NCBI GenBank assembly: GCA_021798915.1
Contig: JAJZBM010000028.1
Coordinates: 1 to 34,618 of the forward strand
DNA from: Pseudomonadota bacterium
GTDB lineage: Bacteria; Pseudomonadota; Alphaproteobacteria; Acetobacterales; Acetobacteraceae
Reading direction: 5' to 3'
Length of the DNA stretch: 34,618 nt
Below the pieces are notes generated by a model, which saw only the letters and a program-made list of their open reading frames with translations, was not told the DNA's origin and made no database searches. Shown one piece after another: positions 24,529 to 32,317 of the stretch (position 1 is the stretch's first letter; every line of letters begins with the position of its first letter). The position numbers were made by a program, and so were the translations under genes.

Positions 24529-26861
24529 TCGCGCCGCGCAACACCCGCGCCATCGTCGGCCAGCCGACACCGCTGATCGATGGCATCGAAAAAGTCATGG
24601 GTACGGCGAAATATACCGCCGATCTGCCCGCCGCCGACGCGCTGGTCGGGCGGATTCTGCGGAGCCCGGTGAGCCATGCCCGCATCCGCGCCATCAAAAC
24701 CGAAGCGGCGCGCGCCCTCCCAGGAGTGCGCGCGGTGATCACCGGCGCCGATTGCGCCGCGACTTACGGCGTTCTGCCGATCGCGATGAACGAATACCCG
24801 CTGGCGCGCGACACCGTGCGCTATCGTGGCGAGCCTTTGGCGGCAGTCGCGGCGATGGACGCCGAAACCGCCGACGCGGCGCTCAAACTGATCCGCTGCG
24901 AATTCGACACCCTCCCCGCCTATTACACGGCCGATGCGGCGCGCGCCCCGGATGCTGTCGCGCTGCACGCGGACAAGCCGGGCAATATCGAACGCGCCGT
25001 GCATCATCGTTTCGGCGATGTTGAGGCCGGCTTCGCGCAGGCCGATCTGGTGCGCGAACATGTCTATACCTGCGCCGAGGTCGCGCACGCGCAGATGGAG
25101 CGGAACGCCGCCCTGGTTGAATACGATCCAGCGCGCGATCACCTGACGATCTGGAGCACGACGCAGGTGCCCTATTACGTGCATCTGATGCTGGCGCGCT
25201 GCCTGGAGATGGAGGCAAGCCGCATCCGCGTCGTCAAACCCTTCGTCGGCGGCGGTTTCGGCGCCCGGGTGGAGACGCTCAATTTCGAAATCATCGCCGC
25301 CCTCCTCGCCCGCGCCGCCGGCGGTAAGGTTTTCCTGTCCTTGTCGCGCGAAGAAACCTTCCTCACCCATCGCGGCCGGCCGGAGACCAAAATCCACATC
25401 AAGCTCGGCATGACCCGCGACGGCCGGCTCACCGCCTGCGCCGCCGAAGTGGTGCAGCGCGGCGGCGCCTATGCCGGCTACGGGATCATCACTATCCTCT
25501 ATGCCGGCGCGCTGTTGCAGGGGCTCTATGACCTGCCGGCGATCGCTTATGACGGTGTGCGGGTTTACGCCAATCTGCCGCCCTGCGGGGCGATGCGCGG
25601 GCATGGCTCGGTCGATGTCCGTTTTGCGTTCGAATCATTGCTCGACGGCATGGCGCGCGAACTCGGGCTCGATCCGTTCGCGGTACGGCGGGCCAACCTC
25701 CTCGCCGCCCCGACCGAAACCCTGAACGGCTTGCGTATCGAGAGCTACGGCCTCGGGGAATGTCTCGACTGGGTCGAACGGGCGAGCCTTTGGCGCGACC
25801 GGCGCGGCCGCCTTGGGCCGGGGCGCGGCCTTGGCATGGCGTGCTCGCATTATGTGAGTGGTGCCGCGAAACCCATCCACTGGACCGGCGAGCCGCATGC
25901 TGTCGTCCATCTGCGGCTGGATTTCGATGGCGGCGTCACGCTGCTCACCGGCGCCGCCGATATCGGGCAGGGGTCGAGCACGGTGATGGCCCAGGCCGCC
26001 GCCGAAACGCTCGGCATTCACCTCGACCGGGTGCGGGTGGTGGCGGCCGACAGCATGCTCACCCCGAAGGATAACGGCTCCTATTCCTCACGCGTGACCT
26101 TCATGGTCGGCAACGCGACCATCGACGCCGCACGCGCCCTCCGCGCCCATCTCGTCGCGGCGGCGGCTGAGCGTCTTGGTGTTGTCGAGACGGAAATCGA
26201 GCACGAGAACGAGACTTTCTTCGCCGCCGGTGGCGATGGCCCAGCGCTTTCATTCGCCGCAGTCGCACAAGCGGCGCTGGCGCGGGAAGGAGGGGCGATC
26301 ACCACCAAAGGCAGCTTCACCTGCCCGGTTGAATTCCAGGGCGGCAAGCACAAGGGCGGCGCGGTCGGCGCCACCATGGGCTTCAGCTACGCCGCCCAGG
26401 TGGTGGAGGTCGCGGTCGATCACGAGACCGGCTTGGTTGCGGTGGAAAAAGTCTGGGTTGCGCAGGATTGCGGCTTCGCGATCAACCCGCTCGCCGTCGA
26501 AGGGCAGATCCAGGGGGCGGTGTGGATGGGCATGGGACAGGCGATCGGCGAGGAAACCCGCTACGAACAGGGGCTCGCCGTTCATGGCAGTTTCCTCGAT
26601 TATCGGGTGCCGACGATCATCGAATCGCCGCCGATCGCGCTGCACATCGTCGAAAGCCTCGACCCCAATGGCCCGTTCGGCGCGAAGGAGGCGAGCGAGG
26701 GCGCGCTCGCCGGTTTCCTGCCGGCGCTCACCAACGCCATCGCCGACGCGCTCGGCTTGGAGATCGACACACTCCCGGTCACGCCGGACCGGATCCTCGA
26801 AGCCCTCGCCCAGCGCCAGCGTGCCGAGCGTCTCGCCAAGATCCGGGAGGAGGTCGCGTGA
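24525..26861 (+). CDS. hcrA: 4-hydroxybenzoyl-CoA reductase, alpha (molybdenum) subunit HcrA/HbaC
   Basis: A 778-residue molybdopterin subunit of the xanthine-oxidase family. Family blocks seen are [20 protein letters not shown] at the N-terminus, [77 protein letters not shown] and [20 protein letters not shown] with the glutamate of the active site. The ATG at 24525 overlaps the hcrC stop as ATGA. The subunit carries the active site where 4-hydroxybenzoyl-CoA is dehydroxylated. The neighbouring HcrB with its extra cluster makes the assignment much firmer than the family alone would. Confidence 0.92.
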   Translation: MIAPRNTRAIVGQPTPLIDGIEKVMGTAKYTADLPAADALVGRILRSPVSHARIRAIKTEAARALPGVRAVITGADCAATYGVLPIAMNEYPLARDTVRYRGEPLAAVAAMDAETADAALKLIRCEFDTLPAYYTADAARAPDAVALHADKPGNIERAVHHRFGDVEAGFAQADLVREHVYTCAEVAHAQMERNAALVEYDPARDHLTIWSTTQVPYYVHLMLARCLEMEASRIRVVKPFVGGGFGARVETLNFEIIAALLARAAGGKVFLSLSREETFLTHRGRPETKIHIKLGMTRDGRLTACAAEVVQRGGAYAGYGIITILYAGALLQGLYDLPAIAYDGVRVYANLPPCGAMRGHGSVDVRFAFESLLDGMARELGLDPFAVRRANLLAAPTETLNGLRIESYGLGECLDWVERASLWRDRRGRLGPGRGLGMACSHYVSGAAKPIHWTGEPHAVVHLRLDFDGGVTLLTGAADIGQGSSTVMAQAAAETLGIHLDRVRVVAADSMLTPKDNGSYSSRVTFMVGNATIDAARALRAHLVAAAAERLGVVETEIEHENETFFAAGGDGPALSFAAVAQAALAREGGAITTKGSFTCPVEFQGGKHKGGAVGATMGFSYAAQVVEVAVDHETGLVAVEKVWVAQDCGFAINPLAVEGQIQGAVWMGMGQAIGEETRYEQGLAVHGSFLDYRVPTIIESPPIALHIVESLDPNGPFGAKEASEGALAGFLPALTNAIADALGLEIDTLPVTPDRILEALAQRQRAERLAKIREEVA

Positions 26862-27856
26862 TGGAAATCCTGCCGCGATTCGACGTCCTGCGCCCCGCCT
26901 CGCTCGCGGCGGCGATCGAGGCGCGCCGGCGCTGCGCGGCCAGCCGCTTCATCGCCGGCGGCACCGATCTCATGGTCAATCTGCGCCACGGTCTCGGCGC
27001 GCCGGAGACGCTGATCGATCTCCGCCATATCGCCGAATTGCGCCTGCTCTCAAAAGAAAATGGCGGGATCACGATCGGTGCCGCGGTGACACTTGCCGAA
27101 CTCGCGGCGAACCCAGCGATTGGGTGCGACTATCCGGCCATCGCCGCCGCCGCGCGCGCGGTCGGCGCCCCGGCGCATCGCGAGGCGGCAACACTCGGCG
27201 GCAATCTCTGCCTCGATACGCGCTGCCTGTTCTATAACCGCAGCGCCTGGTGGCGGGAGGCGAACGGTTTCTGCCTCAAACATCAAGGCGAGACCTGCCA
27301 TGTCGCGCCGACCGGAAAACGCTGTCACGCCGCGTACAGCGGCGATCTCGCGCCCGCGCTGCTGGTTTATGACGCCACGATCGAGATCGCCGGGAGGGCG
27401 GGGACGCGCCGCATTCCGCTCGCCGATCTCTATGCCGAGGACGGCGCCGCACATCTCCGTCTCGCGCCCGACGAAGTCCTTGTCCGCATCCACCTGCCCG
27501 CCGCTCCCTGGCCGGCGGCCTATGCCAAGGCGCGGGCGCGCGGAGCGATCGATTTTCCGCAGGCCGGCGTCGCCGTGGCGCTGCGCGCCGAGGCGGGCTG
27601 GATCACCGGGCTCCGCGTTGCGTTCACCGGCACCAATGCGCGCCCCTTCCTGCTCGCCGGCGTTGCGGCCCTGGAAAACACCCGCATCGATGCCGCCTGG
27701 CGCGACCGGTTGACGAAACTGGTGCAAAAACAGGTCTCGCCGATGCGAACGACTTTGCTGGCCGCGCAGTATCGCCGCCGCGTCGCGAGCGCGCTCGCGC
27801 AGCGGCTGGCCGCCGCGCTCGCCGGCATGGGGGCGGAAAACCATGGCTCCGTCTGA
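26861..27856 (+). CDS. hcrB: 4-hydroxybenzoyl-CoA reductase, beta (FAD, extra 4Fe-4S) subunit HcrB/HbaD
   Basis: A 331-residue FAD subunit with the family motif FIAGGTDLMVNLRHGLG and TLGGNLCLDTRCLFYNRSAW. It has the special insertion unique to 4-hydroxybenzoyl-CoA reductase: cysteines 122, 138, 146 and 155 (in RCLFYN, GFCLKHQGETCHVAP and GKRCHAAYSGD). These are the same positions as the ligands of the additional [4Fe-4S] cluster in the Thauera enzyme, as I recall them. That cluster lets the enzyme run in the reductive direction from ferredoxin. The ATG shares one base with the hcrA stop. This is the strongest single piece of evidence that the operon handles 4-hydroxybenzoyl-CoA. Confidence 0.95.
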   Translation: MEILPRFDVLRPASLAAAIEARRRCAASRFIAGGTDLMVNLRHGLGAPETLIDLRHIAELRLLSKENGGITIGAAVTLAELAANPAIGCDYPAIAAAARAVGAPAHREAATLGGNLCLDTRCLFYNRSAWWREANGFCLKHQGETCHVAPTGKRCHAAYSGDLAPALLVYDATIEIAGRAGTRRIPLADLYAEDGAAHLRLAPDEVLVRIHLPAAPWPAAYAKARARGAIDFPQAGVAVALRAEAGWITGLRVAFTGTNARPFLLAGVAALENTRIDAAWRDRLTKLVQKQVSPMRTTLLAAQYRRRVASALAQRLAAALAGMGAENHGSV

Positions 27857-27896
27857 GAGTTTCAGGGACGGCGCGCGAATTTCCAGGAGGTTGCCG

Positions 27897-28394
27897 ATGG
27901 AAACCCATATCACCAGAACGCTCCACGACGATCACATGGCGGCGCTGGCGCTGATCGAGCGGCTCGACGCCCTGCTCGGCCATCATGGGCCCGATTACCT
28001 GCCCGCCGCCGCGACGCCGGCGGTCGCGGCGCTGCTCCGCGACTGCGACCGCGCCCTCGCGCTCGAAATCGGCCCGCATTTCGACTTCGAGGAAGCCGAA
28101 TTGTTCCCGCGCCTCGACGCCGCCGGCGCCGGCGCGATGGTCGCCGTGCTGGCCGCAGAACACGAGCAGATCCGGCCTCTCGCGCAGACCCTGACCAGCC
28201 TCGCGCGGCAGGGCCAGGCGCATGGCTTCACCGCTGCGCTTTGGCAGGAATTCCACGCCGCCGGCGCCGGTTTTTCCGGCCAGATGGCTACGCATATCGC
28301 GAAGGAGGAGATGGGCATGCTGCCGGCGCTCGATGATCTCCTCGATACCGAAACCGATGCGGCGCTGGCGCTGGTCTTCGCGAGCCAGCGCTGA
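27897..28394 (+). CDS. Hemerythrin-like (HHE) domain protein
   Basis: A 165-residue four-helix protein. Iron-ligand-like residues appear as LHDDHMAALALIERLD, HFDFEEAELFPRLDA, LAAEHEQIRPLAQ and MATHIAKEEMGMLPALDD, the H...H-E...H...H-E pattern of bacterial hemerythrins. It likely binds a di-iron centre that reacts with O2. The ATG at 27897 is preferred over an upstream start at 27843 because CCAGGAGG precedes it by six bases. It lies 40 bases behind hcrB, so it is probably in the same transcript, where it could protect or sense oxygen for the oxygen-sensitive reductases. That role is inferred. Confidence 0.82.
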   Translation: METHITRTLHDDHMAALALIERLDALLGHHGPDYLPAAATPAVAALLRDCDRALALEIGPHFDFEEAELFPRLDAAGAGAMVAVLAAEHEQIRPLAQTLTSLARQGQAHGFTAALWQEFHAAGAGFSGQMATHIAKEEMGMLPALDDLLDTETDAALALVFASQR

Positions 28395-28442
28395 TCGCGC
28401 GACCAGCCGGTTCGCGCCGCACGCAGCGCCGGAGGCTAGGTG

Positions 28443-29237
28443 ATGTTTGCCTGCGAGGTTGCCGATAGGGTCGCGACCGTGACCATGAACGCGCCGCCGG
28501 TCAACGCGATGAGCGATGCCTGGGTGGCCGGGTTCGCCCGCCTGCTCGATGGGTTGGAGGCGCGCGCCGACTGGTCGGTTCTGCATCTGCGGAGCGCCTT
28601 GGCGGTCTTCGCGGCCGGGGCCGATCTCAAGGAGATGCGGGGCCGCTTCCTGGCCATGGACGGGGTCGAGGCGCAGCTTGCGGCGGTCCGCGGCTACCAA
28701 GCGCTGTTTGCGCGGATCGAGGCGCTGGCGCGGGTGACAGTGGCGGAAATCGGCGGCGCGGCGCTCGGTGGCGGGCTGGAGCTTGCGCTCGCCTGCGACC
28801 TGCGGGTGGCGGCGCGGGCGGCGACGCTCGGCCTGCCGGAGCTGCGGCTGGGTCTGCTGCCGGGCGCTGGCGGCACGCAGCGCCTGACCCGGCTCTGCGG
28901 CCGTGCCGTCGCGCTGCGGCTGATCCTCGGCGCCGAAATCCTCGATGGCGCGGCGGCGGCGCGGCTCGGGCTGGTGCAGTGGAGTGAGCCCGCATCCGAA
29001 TTGCCCGCCGCGGCGGCCGCGATCGCCCGGCGCTACGCCGCCCTGCCGGCGCACGCCGCCGCCGCCGCGAAATCATGCATCACCGCCGCCGCCGATCCGG
29101 GCGTGGACGGCTTCCGGCAGGAGATCGCGCAAACGCGCGCTCTGTTGCAAAACGATGAGACGCGCGCCCTCGTGCGCGGATTTCTCGATCGCTCTCCCCC
29201 GCAAAGAGACGGAAAAGAGGTTCTGAGATGGAAATGA
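28443..29237 (+). CDS. Enoyl-CoA hydratase/isomerase family protein, possibly BadK-like
   Basis: A 264-residue crotonase with both catalytic acidic positions in place (GGAALGGGLELALACD and LPELRLGLLPGAGGTQRLTR), so it should be a true hydratase. The oxyanion segment is LAVFAAGADLKEMRG. It differs clearly from Dch at 8120-8890. The ATG at 28443 follows GGAGG by seven bases; a GTG one codon upstream is an alternative. It overlaps the next gene by 10 bases. Next to a BadH-like dehydrogenase it resembles the badK-badH pair of Rhodopseudomonas, which hydrates cyclohex-1-ene-1-carboxyl-CoA. It might also serve pimelyl-CoA beta-oxidation. Confidence 0.78.
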   Translation: MFACEVADRVATVTMNAPPVNAMSDAWVAGFARLLDGLEARADWSVLHLRSALAVFAAGADLKEMRGRFLAMDGVEAQLAAVRGYQALFARIEALARVTVAEIGGAALGGGLELALACDLRVAARAATLGLPELRLGLLPGAGGTQRLTRLCGRAVALRLILGAEILDGAAAARLGLVQWSEPASELPAAAAAIARRYAALPAHAAAAAKSCITAAADPGVDGFRQEIAQTRALLQNDETRALVRGFLDRSPPQRDGKEVLRWK

Positions 29238-29974
29238 AGGATTGTCGTGTCGCCCTCACCGGCGGCGCATCCGGCATCGGCAAAGCGACGGCGCTGCTGC
29301 TCGCCCGGGAAGGCGCGCAGGTCTTCATCGGCGACGTGAACGAGGCCGGAGGCCGCACGCTGGAAGAGGTGGCGCACGCGCAGGGCCTGTCCATCACCTG
29401 GCTGCCGCTGGAGCTGACCGATCCGGCTTCGATCGCCGGCTTCGCCGCGGCGGTCGGGCGGCAGACCGACCGCGTGGACGGCCTCGTCAATGCCGCCGGG
29501 TGGGACATCATCCAGCCATTCCTGCAAAATACGCCGGAGTTCTGGGACCGGGTGATCGGCATCAACCTGATGGGGTCCATCCGCTTGACCCGCCTGATCC
29601 TGGAGACGATGGTTGCGCGCGGCCGCGGCAAGATCGTCAACGTGGCGAGCGATGCCGGCCGCGTCGGCAGCATGGGCGAGACGGTGTATGCCGCGGCCAA
29701 GGGCGGGTTGATCGCCTTCACCAAGTCGCTGGCGCGCGAGATGGCGCGCAACCGGATCAACGTGAACTGCGTCTGCCCCGGCCCGACCGACACGCCGCTG
29801 TTTCATGCGCAGCCGGAAAAGATGCGCGAGGCCCTGATCCACGCCATTCCGCTCCGGCGCGTGGCTCAGCCGGAGGAGATCGCGGAGGCGGTAATGTTCT
29901 TCCTCGGGCGCCGATCGGATTACATCACCGGCCAGGTGCTGAGCGTGAGCGGCGGCCTCACGATGGCGGATTGA
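29228..29974 (+). CDS. Short-chain dehydrogenase resembling BadH (2-hydroxycyclohexanecarboxyl-CoA dehydrogenase)
   Basis: A 248-residue SDR. The NAD-binding motif is TGGASGIGKATALLLAREGA. The catalytic Ser is in NVASDAGRVGSMGE and Tyr-x3-Lys is in VYAAAKGGLIAF. The blocks VNAAGWDIIQPF, NCVCPGPTDTPLF and DYITGQVLSVSGGLTM follow BadH from Rhodopseudomonas closely. BadH oxidises 2-hydroxycyclohexanecarboxyl-CoA. Because no Had gene is in the window, this enzyme may instead oxidise 6-hydroxycyclohex-1-ene-1-carboxyl-CoA to the Oah substrate. The ATG at 29228 overlaps the hydratase gene; a second ATG lies two codons on. It ends the operon, just before IS debris. Confidence 0.82.
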   Translation: MEMKDCRVALTGGASGIGKATALLLAREGAQVFIGDVNEAGGRTLEEVAHAQGLSITWLPLELTDPASIAGFAAAVGRQTDRVDGLVNAAGWDIIQPFLQNTPEFWDRVIGINLMGSIRLTRLILETMVARGRGKIVNVASDAGRVGSMGETVYAAAKGGLIAFTKSLAREMARNRINVNCVCPGPTDTPLFHAQPEKMREALIHAIPLRRVAQPEEIAEAVMFFLGRRSDYITGQVLSVSGGLTMAD

Positions 29975-30004
29975 ACGGCGCGGGAGGTTTCCCTTGGTGG
30001 ATTG

Positions 30005-30192
30005 TCAGCCCGGCGAGCCACCAATCCAGCTGTTCAGTCCCGGCATTTCCTGGATGGGATCGAGGAGGAATCTTTCGGGCTCCATTGTTCAGCGTTTGCA
30101 AATGAACTCATAAGGCATGAGGCCGCCGAGCGTCTTCAGTCGCCGGCCGAAGTTATAGGCATCGATGAAATCGGAGCGATGTTGGCGCAGCT
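30005..30192 (-). pseudogene. IS481-family transposase C-terminal remnant
   Basis: The minus strand encodes QLRQHRSDFIDAYNFGRRLK and TLGGLMPYEFICKR, then an in-frame TGA at 30089-30091, then TMEPERFLLDPIQEMPGLNS. This is the conserved end of an IS481-type DDE transposase. The TGA replaces the usual Trp after ICKR, so the frame is broken. Its 5' side is cut exactly where the IS5 inverted repeat begins (30193). The remaining gene body is not found on the far side of the IS5 element. Confidence 0.85.
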
Positions 30193-31501
30193 GGACGCCT
30201 CGAAGAACCGTGAGTTTTCTGCTGTTCGAGGGCGGTGTGGAGCGGATTGCCGCGCAGCGGCTGGTGGTGGCGCTGATTTCGGCGGTATCGGGGGATGATT
30301 TCCGGTCTGGCGGAGCGGATGTCCGCCCCGGCCGAGGCGATTTCGTTCACGCGGGCGCAGTTCGCCTGTCGAGCCAGACCAGGCGCTGCATGTTGTAGGC
30401 GAGATTGGCGAGGCCGATCTTGGTGGTCGCCCGGGCGATGCCGATGGTGCGGACGAACAATCCCATCGGCCCCTTCTGCCGGGCGAAGACAGGCTCGATC
30501 GCCGAGCGGACCCGCGACTTCGCCGCGTTGGCGAGAGCCGCCCGGCGCGACATCGGCCGGCCCTGCGGCTTCCGGCGATGGATGCACGAGCGCATGCCGT
30601 TGTCGGCGAGCCACGCCTCGTTCTTCTTCGACCGGTATGCGGTATCGGCCCAGACGCCGGCGGCCGTGTTGCTCTTGTCGATGAGCCCGATGAGGTGCGC
30701 CCCGTCATGGCGCGCGGCATCGGTCACCGCCCAAGTCCGGATCAGGCCATGCCGGCGGTCGATCGCGATGTGGTTCTTGTAGCCGAAGGCCGGGATCGCG
30801 AGGTCGACCGGCGGCATCGATCCGTCCGGCTTCGTCTTTGCCTTGGTGAACTTCACCGTCCAGCGCGCGTCACGATCCTTCTGCCGCAGCTTGGCCGGCG
30901 TGTCCTGCCAGCCCTCGGGGATCTCGCCGGCCTTGATCGCCGCCTTCTCTGCCTCGGTGTTGCGCTGCCGCGGCGCCGCCACCAGGCTCGCGTCGATGAT
31001 CTGGCCCGACATGGCGAGGTAGCCGCTCTCCTTCAGCCGCGCATCGAACACCGCGAACAGCTTCGCGATCGCCCCGGCTTGGGTGAGCAACTCGCGGAAC
31101 AGCCAGATCGTCTTCGCGTCCGGCGCCTTGTCCGACAGCGCCATGTCGAGGAAGCGCATGAACGACAGCCGGTCGCCGATCTGGAACTCCGCCTGGTCGT
31201 CGGAGAGATTGTAGAGCGCCTGCAGCACCAGGACCTTGAACATCAGCACGCAATCGTAAGGCGGACGCCCGCCGCGAGCCCGGTCGCTCCGGTTCAACGC
31301 CTTCTCCAGTCGGTGGCGGAACGCCTCGAACGGCACGATCTCCTTCAGCCGAACCAGCGGGTCACCCGCTTTCGACAACGCCGCATACCGATCGTCGAGA
31401 TCAAAGAACCCGGGTTGCGACACCATCTCCCCCTCCACCGCTTCACCAACCGCAGCGAATCATCAATCCGAGTTGCGCGCCAGGGGTTCTTCGAGGTGTC
31501 C
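30193..31501 (-). mobile_element. IS5-family insertion sequence, 1309 bp
   Basis: The element is bounded by 17-bp inverted repeats: GGACGCCTCGAAGAACC at 30193-30209 and its complement GGTTCTTCGAGGTGTCC at 31485-31501 (one mismatch). AGCT flanks both ends (30189-30192 and 31502-31505), a possible 4-bp target duplication. The single transposase gene is intact. The size and layout fit the IS5 family. Confidence 0.8.
30347..31438 (-). CDS. IS5-family DDE transposase
   Basis: A 363-residue transposase. The N-terminal domain holds PGFFDLDDRYAALSKAGDPL and GGRPPYDCVLMFKVLVLQAL. The DDE catalytic core includes GQIIDASLVAAPRQRN (first Asp), VWADTAYRSKKNEAWL (second Asp) and RVRSAIEPVFARQKGPMGLF (Glu region). 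The IAIDRRHGLIRTWAVTDA strand lies between the first two. No stop or frameshift is seen, so it is probably functional. It fills the element at 30193-31501. Confidence 0.92.
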   Translation of the reverse strand: MEGEMVSQPGFFDLDDRYAALSKAGDPLVRLKEIVPFEAFRHRLEKALNRSDRARGGRPPYDCVLMFKVLVLQALYNLSDDQAEFQIGDRLSFMRFLDMALSDKAPDAKTIWLFRELLTQAGAIAKLFAVFDARLKESGYLAMSGQIIDASLVAAPRQRNTEAEKAAIKAGEIPEGWQDTPAKLRQKDRDARWTVKFTKAKTKPDGSMPPVDLAIPAFGYKNHIAIDRRHGLIRTWAVTDAARHDGAHLIGLIDKSNTAAGVWADTAYRSKKNEAWLADNGMRSCIHRRKPQGRPMSRRAALANAAKSRVRSAIEPVFARQKGPMGLFVRTIGIARATTKIGLANLAYNMQRLVWLDRRTAPA

Positions 31502-31503
31502 AG

Positions 31504-31579
31504 CTTGCTCCAGCAGGGGATATTGCCCCGTTGCGTGGATCATTATCCAATGAAAATTGAGGGTCAATTTCCAATGGAA
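31504..31579 (+). repeat. 76-bp repeat, copy B
   Basis: Matches 207-282 in the same orientation with about six mismatches. It lies directly beyond the right end of the IS5 element. With copy A it brackets the whole aromatic-degradation region at a distance of about 31.3 kb. Confidence 0.75.
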
Positions 31580-31671
31580 CTCAGCAGGATGGCGGCTTCA
31601 GGATCGATATCATTGAAAACATGCTTGCATTTCTAGCAACGCGTCCGAAATCCGACCGCCTCCCGCCCAAA

Positions 31672-31700
31672 TTGACTTCGCCGGCGCGCGCGGCTAGCTT
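31672..31700 (+). promoter_or_regulatory. Predicted sigma-70-type promoter of the rubrerythrin gene
   Basis: TTGACT at 31672-31677 and TAGCTT at 31695-31700 are separated by 17 bases. The rubrerythrin ATG follows about 108 bases later. The rest of 31580-31807 shows no gene. Confidence 0.5.
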
Positions 31701-31807
31701 GTGAGCCAAGGATTCTCGGCGCTCGCGGCGCTCAACCGCTCGTCCACGCCGCATCCGCTCCATTGGTTTTTCATATTTATCAGGCCGTTGCGGCCAGGAG
31801 GTTAGTC

Positions 31808-32227
31808 ATGTCTTCGCTCAAGAACAGCAAAACCGTGGAAAACCTGAAATACGCTTTCGCCGGCGAAAGCCAGGCCAATCGGCGCTATCTCTATTTCGCC
31901 CAGAAAGCCGATGTCGAGGGCTATAACGATGTTGCCGCGGTGTTCCGCTCCACCGCCGAGGGCGAGACAGGGCATGCCCATGGCCATCTCGAATATCTGG
32001 AGGCGGTCGGCGACCCGGCGACCGGCAAGCCGATCGGCAAGACCCACGACAATCTGCTCTCCGCCATCGCCGGCGAAACCCATGAATACACCGATATGTA
32101 TCCCGGCATGGCGCGCACCGCCCGTGAGGAAGGGTTCGAGGAGATCGCCGAGTGGTTCGAGACCCTAGCCAAGGCCGAGCGCTCGCATGCCGGGCGTTTC
32201 CAGCGCGCCTTCGACGAACTGAAATAA
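31808..32227 (+). CDS. Rubrerythrin (di-iron domain only)
   Basis: A 139-residue rubrerythrin-type four-helix di-iron protein. Ligand-bearing segments are [55 protein letters not shown] and [19 protein letters not shown]. There is no C-terminal rubredoxin domain (no CxxC motif), so electrons must come from a separate donor. It reduces hydrogen peroxide in anaerobes and microaerophiles. The ATG at 31808 follows CAGGAGG. It leads a trio with an Fe-S oxidoreductase and a DUF3501 protein that recurs in many bacteria. Confidence 0.9.
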   Translation: MSSLKNSKTVENLKYAFAGESQANRRYLYFAQKADVEGYNDVAAVFRSTAEGETGHAHGHLEYLEAVGDPATGKPIGKTHDNLLSAIAGETHEYTDMYPGMARTAREEGFEEIAEWFETLAKAERSHAGRFQRAFDELK

Positions 32228-32247
32228 GCCGCCGTCATTGCACGCAA

Positions 32248-32287
32248 GAGCCGGGTGCCCGGGGCACGGTAGCGGGGTGCCCGGCTC
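32248..32287 (+). terminator. GC-rich hairpin between rubrerythrin and Fe-S oxidoreductase genes
   Basis: GAGCCGGG at 32248-32255 pairs with CCCGGCTC at 32280-32287. No T-run follows, so it may be a weak terminator or an mRNA-stabilising hairpin rather than a full stop. Confidence 0.4.
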
Positions 32288-32317
32288 CGCGGTCTTTATC
32301 GCCAAAGGAAATAGCTG

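Noticed and set aside
27624-29054. Minus-strand open frame of 476 codons opposite the hemerythrin and hydratase genes
   Set aside because: Shadow frame; the opposite strand has clear catalytic motifs and ribosome sites.
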